This document shows, in pieces, positions 1 to 10,900 of a stretch of DNA of 64,000 bases. Origin of the DNA: Zychaea mexicana (lineage: Eukaryota; Mucoromycota; Mucoromycetes; Mucorales; Lichtheimiaceae). Every line of letters starts with the position of its first letter. Position 1 is the stretch's first letter. The stretch spans positions 310,001 to 374,000 of the forward strand of contig NW_026516693.1 of NCBI RefSeq assembly GCF_025766255.1, given 5' to 3'. The notes under the pieces are model-generated. The model was not told where the DNA came from. It ran no database searches and saw only the letters and a list, made by a program, of their open reading frames with translations. The position numbers and the translations under genes are program-made.

Positions 1-31
1 TAATGATAATTAGCTCCCCGCCGTTTTGCAG

Positions 32-94
32 GCCGGTATCCTTTCAAACAACAAGAAGTACTGTATCCAGACAGTCGACGACACCGACCACTAG
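32..94 (+). CDS. Possible last exon of a gene truncated by the window edge
   Basis: A splice acceptor (ttttgcag) ends at position 31 and is followed by 21 open codons, 20 residues ending in DDTDH, then TAG at 92-94. The sequence before the acceptor has several stops and looks intronic. Too little is visible to name the product. Codon content looks coding, but 20 residues could be chance. Confidence 0.3.
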   Translation, partial: AGILSNNKKYCIQTVDDTDH

Positions 95-1100
95 ATTAAA
101 GATGTTGTTGGCTAGCTACCGTTGTTGTCTATAACCTCTTTTTGTTATCACTACTAGTATTATTAGTAGCCCACAGCAAGGATTTACAGCTCCCTCTTCT
201 TTATTCTTATCTATTCATTTAGCATACCTTTGAAGTGCATATTCATATTAAATAAATTTAATACGTCTCCGTAAAAAAAATGTGTGCTTCAGATTTTTGT
301 TGGAAGGCAAATTCCCTGCGCTTCCTCATGGGACAACTTAGCTCTACTATCTGTCGTTGCTTGTATCGCCCTAAGTGTGCGATTTGCGTTAATCTAATTA
401 TAATAGAATTTATTTGCCGTGGAATCATCCTGGCAGTCGCACGTACTTTGAACAGTTTGCACTCAAGTGGAAACAATGGGTGATACGAATGAGCCAATAA
501 AAGGACGACGCATTGTTTCTTTTATAATAATGTACTGTGCTCTCATGATGTATACATTAACTTGACACTCCGTGCCTCACCCCTCCCTTCAAAAATAATC
601 ATTCCAAAGTCTTCCGTGAATAGCTGCAAACATATTATGATGAAAAAGGAGTATGTTTATTTAATAGTATGAGCGTTGATATAGGCGACATTCTTCTTGT
701 TCGACACAAAAGTAATATGGCTTCTTCTTATGTGAGCCTCTTGTTACAATACCAGAATAATTTTTACTTTCTACAATGTCAACCATTCCTGGCACCTGCC
801 ATTTACCTTATATTTGTGATCGTGTTCCTGAAATCCTGTATGTGCGCCTTGTGGCCCGCACCTTCCTATTTATAAACAGGCGGCGACACCGTCGGGGCAT
901 GCCCTGCATGATGCCGGTGAAACATATTTCGTAGGACAATCAAGACACGCAGACCACATACGCCTTCTTCTTGACAGCTTGACTGTGTCTCTTCAACACC
1001 TCTTCTTCACATGGTTTCTTCCCTGCCATTTTAGTTTCCCACATGCCAATTTAATGACGAATCACAAGTCACGTGACGTGGTTTTTTTTTAAGCCGGGGG
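95..1100. other. Intergenic, no gene seen
   Basis: Short ORFs on both strands show no recognisable domain and no convincing splice structure. An AT-rich stretch at 180-280 could include the 3' end of the gene at the left edge. Confidence 0.5.
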
Positions 1101-1960
1101 TGAATCCAAAAACATAAATACGCCCACATTTTTCAGGCCATTTCCTTTTTGCTCTTTCCTTCACTTTTCTTTTTCTTTCACTCCCTTGGATCTTCCTGGT
1201 CTTTCTCTTGGCTCTTCCCCTCGCTCTGGCTCTTCCCTTGGTCCTGGTCTTGCCTCTGTCGGTCCTGGTCTCAGCCTTTTTCCCGTGGTCCCCCTGGCTG
1301 CCTACAACCGGTCCCTGCTTTGGGCTGTCCAGTCTGGCGTTCAACGGTGTTGGTCACAACCGGTCTTCAGGCGAGATCAGAGGACGGAGAAATCCTTTTC
1401 GGGTTTTCGCCATAGAGATATGGTAGTGTCCTTTCGGTTGGATGCCTTGTCTGCTGGTCTGGTCTGGTCTGCCATGGTGGGGTTCGCATTGAGGTACCAG
1501 GTGCCTCTGTGAATCGCGTTCGACTCTCGACAATCGACGCTCGGCATTCGACTCTCGACAATCGACGCTCGGCATTCGACTCTCGGCGATCAACTCTCTG
1601 GCATTCGACTCTCGGCATTCGACTCTCGGCAATGGACACTCGGCAATCAGCTCCCAGCTTCAGTGTTCGGCTCCCAGCATCGGAGTATCCAGTAAGCAGC
1701 TCCTCCAGCATTCGACAACAGCAGCAAATTTTTTCTTTTTTGGGTGTTTCGAGAGTCAATTCTTTCCCCTACCCCCACCCCTTCCCTTTCCTCTTCCCTT
1801 TCCTCTTCCCTTCCGTCTACCCTTCCATCTTCCTTCCGTCCTTCCCTCCCTTCCTTCCCTCCCTTCCTTCCCTTCCGTCTACCCTTCCATCTTCCTTCCG
1901 TCCTTCCCTTCCCCCTTCCCCACTCACAGGCAATCCACAACCGATTGCTTGCACTTGACT
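1101..1960. repeat. Pyrimidine-rich low-complexity tract
   Basis: The plus strand is strongly C/T-biased, with repeated CTGGTCT and CTTCC words (especially 1,770-1,925). Long ORFs here on both strands are compositional artefacts rich in Ser/Pro/Leu or Arg/Gly/Glu. I see no gene. Confidence 0.6.
1522..1650. repeat. Short tandem repeat array, 28-bp unit
   Basis: Two identical 28-bp units (1,522-1,549 and 1,550-1,577), built on the word GACTCTCG and ending in CGGCATTC, are followed by a diverged 29-bp unit, a 14-bp half unit and further degenerate copies. There are no conserved spacers, so it is not a CRISPR-like array. Confidence 0.75.
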
Positions 1961-4900
1961 CTCGAAACGTAGCGTACGTCATGGTTCCCACTCGTTTGTA
2001 CCGTGATGGCTGGGTTTGTGGTTGATTGACCCGACCAAATGATTGGGAGACTGGGACTCCCAGGCCGAGGCATTGGTGGCTTTCTTTTCCTCCCCCTTTT
2101 ATATACTTCTTCTGTTTCTTCTTGCTTTCTTCATGCTTTTTGTATAGCCTGCAGGTTGTGCGAACTGCTTGTTGAGGTCACTTTTTAAAATCGCGTTCTT
2201 ATTATTTGTCTTTATTGTCCACTGATTGTGTTCTTTTAATAAAATTTGTACTCTTCGACTATTGATATTCATAACGATAACTTTTGTCTTTTATAAAATG
2301 TTTCTTTACTCTAATATTACAATGAATAAAAACCTGCTCTTTTACTTTATGTCCTGCTCAAACTCATTTACAATTTCTTTCCTTGTGAAGGTATTTGCGT
2401 GTCGCTTCACCTTGCAATATCCATTTTCTTTCTGACTGTGTTCAATCGTCTTCGCCGCTTCACAACTTGCACTATGTGTAGCAGTGAGAATTTGTGTTTC
2501 TCTTCTTTTCTCCAAGGTAACTGCATGTGTAGCATTCTTTTTCATAGCGCATTTCTCAGATAATCCGAAATCAGCTGTTGTAAAAATTAAGCCTTTGACA
2601 TCGCAGAAGGTGCATCAAGCGATAGCTCACTACAACATATAGTTCAGTAAAGAAAAGTAAACTGATCTGAATCATCGTAACATAATATATCAGTAGTGAT
2701 ATATGCGTAAAAACTCTCTTGAGTAATGATTATATCATAAAAAAAAGCTAGACCCCTTCTATCTTGTGGCCTACAGCGAGCCGATGGCGTCAACAGGCAA
2801 GTATTACACAGCAAGTAGCATATACTACAGAAAAAACATTAGGAAATAAATGACTGATATATTGGAGATATCATAATGCAGCATGTAGAATGATTAAAAT
2901 ACGCGATATATGACTGCTGCGTACGGACTTGGGTCTAGCGTTTATCATAGTATAGAAATGGATCTCTTATTGAACCGCTTATAAAATATTTGCCAACATG
3001 TCTTCCTCGTCAGTTGTTTCTTGAAAGCTATAATGTACGTTGTTTGATATCTGCGAAGAATATTTAAAACAGCCGTGAGCTTTGAGCAGTCGACTAAAGC
3101 CTACTTGGAAGAGACGCCGCCTCGTCAGTGGAACACACATAGAGTTGCTGAACATGCATGCAAGGACTTTACAATTTTGGGATGTGGACGTTTCCGAACA
3201 ATCTATAAAGAAGCGTTGCAAACCTTGACATTTGACGCGTGTCCCAAGATTGACAAGACGAGAAAACAAGCCAAGAGGGCATGAGATGATCTATCTCATC
3301 ACTCATTCTATGACATTGAAAATACGGTTATTCTACATCTACCTTTGCCCCTTTTATTTGTATTTCCCTGCATACAAGATACCTTGCCAACAAAATGCAG
3401 CAACAGCATCATCAACAATAACGTGTCTTTCCAAATAACACGAACCAAATCTCAAATTGTAACAATATATTCATGAAGTAGGCCCTTCTTTTTGTTTTTG
3501 GCATATTTCACCAGTCTTATATCTTTGTGATGCTTCTCACCGATCAATGGAAAATGCAGTCATGAGTTTTGTTATGTAAGTGTAAAAAAACGTAGGTACA
3601 ATACCCCTTATAATGTAATATGTATTTTAAGAAAAGTTATAATATTTGGTGTATTCACATTCCCTTGTATCTAGATGTCCAATTAATTCTAAAATGGGTT
3701 GATCTTCTGCTTTAATCTATAAGATGAATCTTTGAGAGTACAGTACGTGCTTCATCAAAGCGCGCCTTGAATGCTGACATAATTGCATCATATTGCTGAG
3801 TGACACAAGAAGAAGGGACCATGATGCATAACATGAGATGGGACGCTGTTGCTTACATACTACAGCTTTTTCAATTCTTTAACATCTGCCGCAACTCTGT
3901 ATTTCCCTAGTGCTACTTTAAAGTTGTTTTTTTTTATATCTCATATCAGACCTCTTAAAGCAGTGTAGTATAGTTGTAGTGAGCATCATCGCTCGCGACT
4001 TGGGATAACCTGATATATTAAGATAAAAGTAAAAGTTGTAAAAAAAGCCAAAACAGATCATGTAAAGAAGTATAGAATGGTTGAATGATGATAACAGAGC
4101 TGTACAGTAATTCTATATATCATATTTTCATTATCGTCGTAAGAAACCTAAAGAGGAATGCATGATAAGATCCATATTACTAGAAGCTTAGAAGATATCA
4201 TGGAAGGAAGTATTCTCAGCGTGATATATTGTGCCGACCTTGTATTTGAGTACTATTTGTTCCATACTCTGATTGCTGTATGCCGCTGTAGTAGCTGGCT
4301 ATCAGCAACGCTGAGGTTAGCCGGGTAGTAGTAAGGTGTTGTCTGTTAGCCACCAACGTTCTGATCACAGACAAGCCAGCTTTTGTAAGTCGCCACTCTT
4401 CTTAAATCACGAGACAACAACGTAGATCAATAATAACATATATCGCGTTGACGAACACTATCTCTCCATCCACATACAGCGCATTATTGCAATAAGCAAA
4501 AACATGTATACATCTACTTTCAGTGTGTGACACTATATAGCCCACTTGGCAATCTTCAGTTATTGCAAAAAGTGTATGCAGCATTGGTCTGTCAAACCGG
4601 ATAAATTGCATGGAAAAAAAAGAGTCGTTTATATAAAACTATAAAAAATGATAAAAAAAAGTATAGCTCGGATCATTTAGTTGGTGTAAAATAAAGTGAG
4701 CGTGCAGTGTAGAAGAGTGAAATAAAGGAAAGGGTATTCGGTTTGCAGAATGTGTTGATATCAAAGGTAGTGGTGGTTGTGGTGGTTGTGGTGTGCGGTA
4801 CGTGCAGTGTTGTGTGTGTGTGTATATATATATATAGTGTGATTGTGGTGTAGTATAAGTGAGATATAAAGTAACAGTAAAATAAGAAAAAGCAAACTTT

Positions 4901-4984
4901 TTTTTACTTTATGGTAATAGAAAGAGGTGCAAGTGTGAGGAGGTAAAAAAGGATGTATTGCGGGAGGTGTGGGGTGTTTTTATT
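1961..4984. other. Long AT-rich intergenic region
   Basis: No ORF with recognisable features. Two overlapping ORFs at about 2,979-3,284 on opposite strands look like chance. Around 4,815-4,840 there is a GT microsatellite followed by an AT run. The last few hundred bases probably hold the 3' UTR and terminator of the kinase gene that ends at 4,985 on the minus strand. Confidence 0.5.
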
Positions 4985-7900
4985 TCAAGACATGCTCGCC
5001 TTTTCTTCAGATATGGTATCGTCCATGACACAGCTACTGTTGTTGCTGCTACTTGCCATGCTGATACGATGTGCTTTGTCATCCTGTTGTTGTTGCTGTT
5101 GTTGTGGAGGTCGAAGCAACTTTTCGTTTGCGTTGTTAGTAGTAGTAGTAGTAGTAGACGGCGCGCGAGTCGACATGTAACCCCCTTTACCACCCAAGTC
5201 CAAGGCACCCAACACGGCATGGTACAAAAACTTGTATGACCACACATTGCCACGCATACGACGAATATCGACAATGTAGAGACCAGGCAAATTCTTGATC
5301 TTGCACACTTCCATACTGAATCGAACTTCTTCTCCTGGATCGACTACTGGATCGCCATAGATAATACTATTCGTCGTCGTTCCTGCTGGTTCTTCTTCGG
5401 CATTGTTTGCAAGAACTTCAGCGTTGCTTGTACGTCGTAGTAAGTTACGGAATCGTGGGCCCGAAGATGTCATGCGTCGTTTCTTGTGATAATCATTTAA
5501 TTGTGATGATGGTGAGGGTGAAGGGACATTGTTCGCTTGTTGTTGTTGTTGTTGTTGTTGTTGTCGATGGTAATGATGTGGTGGTGTTGCGCCTTGCTGT
5601 TGCAACGATCGACGCCTTCGACGAACACATTTGAGTTTATATTCACCATCATCCTTGACGTCAATACCCATCGATATAAGCGTTTGTTTGACTTCGACCA
5701 ACACTTCTTGGGGTGGACGAGAAGTGAGTGCGTTCTGATCAACTGCGCCATGGTATGTACGTAGTTTCGCATCCTTGAAGTCAACTGCATAAGATCCGAG
5801 CGGCTTGCTTAAAGTGGATGTGCCACATGATGCATTGGTATTCGAGATCATATCAGCGTGCAATCGATTATTGTTGTCTTTGGTACCTGGATTTTCGTTG
5901 TTTTTTTTTTTTCCATATGATTGCACCATTAGCTTCTTCACGTTTTTATAGAGCCAACCCAACAGTGTATTTCCCCTTCTAATTATGTCGCCACCCCCTC
6001 CTCTCAAACTCACTCAATGGTTTCTTCTTGAACCAATCCATCAGCTTCTTGCCAGCACTCTTGTGCTTGTATTCTCGGCTCATGGTATCAGGTGACGTTG
6101 GACTCGGTGGCATTCGCGTGGTACTCTGATCCGATGCCGAAGGTGCCATAGAAACTGTCGATTGAGGACGTGGCTCTTCCTTGGTAACTACGAATTTGAC
6201 GTCCGGACGTGGCGACGAAGGTGGGTCTTGTTGTTGTTGTTGTTGTTGGCGACCTGCTGGCGGTGCTGACTGTTGCTGAGGTCGGCTTGACGGTCGTCGG
6301 GTCGTAAAGGAAATCGTTCGTCTGTCACCATCTTGATTGGTCATTGGATTCACAAGCAAACTAAGAGCCTTGCGTCGCGTGCCTCGTGTGCTTGTCGATT
6401 GTGTAGGTGCAGCAGCAGCCGACGCTGGCGGCGTAGGTCGATGTTGGTACATGCTCGTACGTGATGGCTCTTGAGGTCGTTGTGGCAACGGTTTATCCAT
6501 GGCCATCGCCATCATACCATTCGGTGTACTCATGCTTACCAAAGGCGAATCACTGCTTCCAGACGACGATTTGGGTGGTGGTGGCGGTGAAGAAGCTGTT
6601 GGTGTGGCCACTTGATGTCGCTGCACACTCGATAAGAACTTGGCATGCAGAATCGAGTTACCCGGCTGCGGTGTAGATCGTGGCGGTTCGGCTTGCATCG
6701 AGAATGGTCGTCGACTACTGCTGGTGCTGTTGGGTCGCGATGTCGAACTCGAGGATGCTTTCGAGACTGATAGAAGGTTCTTGATCATTTCTGTACCACG
6801 CTGATGTACCTTTTTGCTAGTTGTCCGCGTGGGTTGAGGTGACTCAGCTGCAACAGCAGCGGCAGCGGCAGCAGCATTCGCACTCGTCGTAGTCGCAACG
6901 TCTGTCATTTCTTTGTCCTCAGCTGTGGTGGTGCTCATGGATTCCGTATGGGCGGAGGCTGGTAGCTCCATGGATGAAATATCACGTGCTGCAGTATCAA
7001 CTTGGGCAAGCGGTGTTGGTTTTTCTGTTTCTGCTGTATTCGTAGCATCATCTTGATCCTTCTCAGTCTGATCTTGGCTTGCATCTTTTTCATCCTCTTT
7101 TTGTTGCTCCTCAATCTTGGGCAGCATTTTATCGTCAAAGTTATTTTCACCAGCACCCTTCGTTGCTTGTGGTGGTGGAGCTGATTCTTCAGGTACGGTA
7201 TCAATATCCATCCTGTCAACATCGTCCTGTGGCACCATTTGCTCATCTTGTTGTTGTTGTTGTTGTTGATCATATCTAGGCGAGGATGGCACCACTGCTA
7301 CTGTTTCCTGATCGGGTTGCTGTTGACCTGGTGCAACTGCAGCTTCTTCTTCTGCTGGCGGCGATTTCGATTTCGGCGGTGTATGATGTCTATCGACGAC
7401 GACAGGCTCTTGTTCATCCGGCCCACGACGCGGCAAAGGTAATTCAGCCGAAGCCAAGGCATCCAACTCCAAATCACCGAGAGACTTTTCAAACAAGGCG
7501 CGATGAGGCCTGAGCCACGGATGCCCCATAATAGCGTGCATAGTGCATCGTTTTGCTGGATCGGGTACCAGCATTTTCCGCAACAGGTCACGGGCATCTG
7601 CACTCACATAATCCGGGAATGCAAGCTCGGTATTCAAAATGTACTTGTAGAGCAGGTTGATATTGTCGCCATCCGGATTCGCAGGGTCGTCGTCAAAGGG
7701 GAGATAGCCGCAGAGCATGGCATACAAGATCACGCCACACGACCAAATGTCGACGGCTGAACCGACATAGAGACCTTCGCTGATGACCAGTTCGGGTGCT
7801 GCGTAACAAGGCGAGCCGCACGAGGTTGACATGAGATCGTCCTTGGCCGATGCAAATTGGTTGGCGAATCCGAAATCTGTAATAATAATGCATCGGTTTC

Positions 7901-10900
7901 GGTCCAAAAGCAGGTTCTCCTGTATTATTGAGAGTACGGGCAACACGCATATGCATGATATTTTGGCAATATCATTTTGTGTTTAGTGCGGGTCCGGACT
8001 CAGGTCCACAGCATAGCGGGGACCCAATCTTGATATCCAGGAAAAAAAAAGAATTTTCGAAGCTTCGCCACTTTTCTTTTGTCAGGCACATCTGTCAGAT
8101 TCCGTTTCCTTCATCTCATTTCCATTCCTCATTAAATCGTTCACTATCTTAACAACATGAGCAGAGGTCGTGGTAGCACTGTTACTCCCGCTAGGAGAAG
8201 CACCGCCCGTTTGGCTAATCGCCCGGGCCGTGTGGTGGCGAGTAATGGTGCCTCACCACGTCCTCTTTCTCTCCCTGTCCCTCCCCCTCTACCACAGTAT
8301 ACTTCTTTCATGAGCTCGCAAATAGAGTATCAAGCTGCTGCTGAATCTGCTGCTCGAGCTACATACGAACAAGCACGAGGAAGCCGTCCGCAGAATACAG
8401 TTAGATCGTATTCTCCCAGGCAGGAAGAATTTCTCGAGTGGTGCCGAAGACGCTGTCCAAATGATCACACTAACCAGTTGATCGACGACAGAAAGCTTCA
8501 TCTTTTTCTTGTGGAAGAGGTTAGCCACATATCTGTTCGCAATCTATATATGTACGCATGTCTTACAATTGTGTTCTTTTTAGGTCGTCTTCAGAGAGAA
8601 GCGTAAACCTGGAAGAAAGAGAAAAGAGCCAGAGAATTCTGTGCTGTCGCCCGCCTCGTCACCCGCTCCTGCCATGCGTACCATCACCACCACCATGCCA
8701 TCATCCTCGTCTGCTGCTGTTCTCTCGCCCGCCACCGCCGTCATGCCATCATCCTCGTCTGCTGCTGTTCTCTCGCCCGTCACCACCATCTTGCCATCAT
8801 CGTCGTCGTCATCATCTGCTGCTCTACCTGTACGCGATGCTCCGGGTTATACCGTTGAGCAACCTGTTGCGCCTGATGCCCCCGCCCCCAAAGTCAAGCT
8901 TGCTACCGTTAAACAATACATTACTTCCATTGTCGATCTCCATTTTGAACAAGCCGAAACAGACCCTTGCTTCAATCGTCCGCATCCGCGTGGCCCGCTT
9001 GTTCATGCACTGGTTGATCATTTGAAACGTGTGGAAAACGAGCTTAGTCGACAAAACTACGAAGACAGAGGCATGCGTACGACAGCAGATGGATATTCGA
9101 CATCAGCTGAGATGGAGCGTATTGTAGATCATTTTCTGGCCACCAACAAGCAACAAGGACTGCGAAACTGCACTGCTTTTCTTCTGCAACACTATGGACT
9201 TCTACGGGGCGAAAGCGTTCGTATGATGGAACTTGCCGATCTACAAACGTTACTTCTTGAGCGCGAGGGTGTCACTGAATGTCATGCGTTGGTGATGGTG
9301 CTTAAGCAAGGAAAAACAAACCAAGAGGGCCGTGTGGAGTTTGCTGCTGCGATGCGTAACGCCAATGTTGTTATCTGTCCTTTGATGATGCTTTCCTTTT
9401 ATCTCTTTCATCGGTGGCACGTTGCTGGTGAGGCATTCCCTTGTTTCCAAAGCAATCGAGATTGGTTCGACATCAAGCTCATCAGAGGCAGAGATCGCAA
9501 CACGCAGTCCATTACGTATGATCGTCATCGCGAGTGTATTTTAGAAGCATTCAAGTCAGTCGGCATTCACAGTAAAGCGGTCACTCACGCTATGAGGGGT
9601 TCGTCAGCACGCATGGCAGAGATATCTGGAACGAGCGAAGAGTCTATCCGGCGATTAGGTCGTTGGAATAATTCTGCTTTATCGACCAGTTATCTAACCA
9701 ATTTGCCTCGTGATATCTTGCGGACCATGGCAGGATTCACTAGAGAGGCTGGCCAATTCTACTTACCTCGTGCTGCTGTTACACCACCCCTTGAGCTTTG
9801 CAAGAAGGTTTTTCCTGAAGTCGATCGGTGGCGGGCGCTGCTGGATGCCAAACAAGTGGAGGACTCGTGCGCGGCTGATTCGTTTTTGCGTCTTCTTGTG
9901 CAGTTGCGTGTTGTATTTTTGCAAGATTCGGTTTTGATGAAAAAGCGCTGTCCAGGTCATCATTTGTGGCAAGATCCTTTGTTCCGTGATCCTTTGTATC
10001 TTGAATTTGAACAGTATGTGCTGGTGGACTACAGTCTTTCGTTTATATACTAATTATCCTTTTAAAATAGTAACTTGAATCATGCACTTGAAAACAACGA
10101 AGAGCCCACTGATCTGTTACTTCAACGTGCCGTGCCGATCATTGAAAATAGACTTGCCATCTTGCAACAACAAATACAACAACAAATCGCTGCTCAGCAA
10201 CAAGACACCAATCGCATTGTACAATCTTTCTCTAACGCCATACCCACTCTGGAAGCACTTGCGCAGCTTGCACCAAACATGAGTCGTATAGGAGATATTG
10301 TACAGCATTGGGACCGCATCGCCAGCGGACAAGCGTCCTTGAGCGTCACGCTCAACTTGGCAGGTCAGCAGCAGCAACAACAACAAGATCAGCAACAACA
10401 ACAGCAGCAGGAAGGTTGGGGCTCGGTTTCGCTCCCGTCCTCGTCCTCCTCCCTCCCATCCACCATGACAGCAACTGTGGTACTGCCATCAGCAGCACCA
10501 GCGCCATCATCATCTTCGTCGTCGTCGTCAGCAGCACCAGCACCAACATCGTCATCATCATCGTCAGCAGCATCAGCACCAACTCATCACCATCATCATC
10601 ACCCCCAACAACAACAGCCCATATATCCATCCATGAACCGCACAAACGTCCAAACAATCCCACAATTATGGACTGAATGGTTTGACGGTTGGAATGGCGG
10701 CATGTCTGTGATTAGAATGGAAGAAGTGTACAAAACTGCATGGCGAAAAAGTGATTCAGACGGCAAATGGTTTCGTAGAAGACGAGCGATTATTCGGAAA
10801 GTTCAAGATTATATCGAAAGAAAAGGAATGCAAGAAAGAGTACCAGAAGCGTTGGACACTATACATAGACACTATCTCGCTGTCGGCATTACCTCATTAG

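Noticed and set aside
1522..1650. CRISPR array
   Set aside because: Repeats are directly tandem with no unique spacers, and the host is eukaryotic.
4953..7760. Open frames on the plus strand opposite the kinase exons
   Set aside because: They mirror Gln, Asp and Ser codon runs of the kinase (giving Leu/Val/Cys runs) and have no domain of their own.
7928..8152. Plus-strand frame just before the Crypton gene
   Set aside because: It spans the kinase intron acceptor and untranslated DNA, with no domain or splice support.
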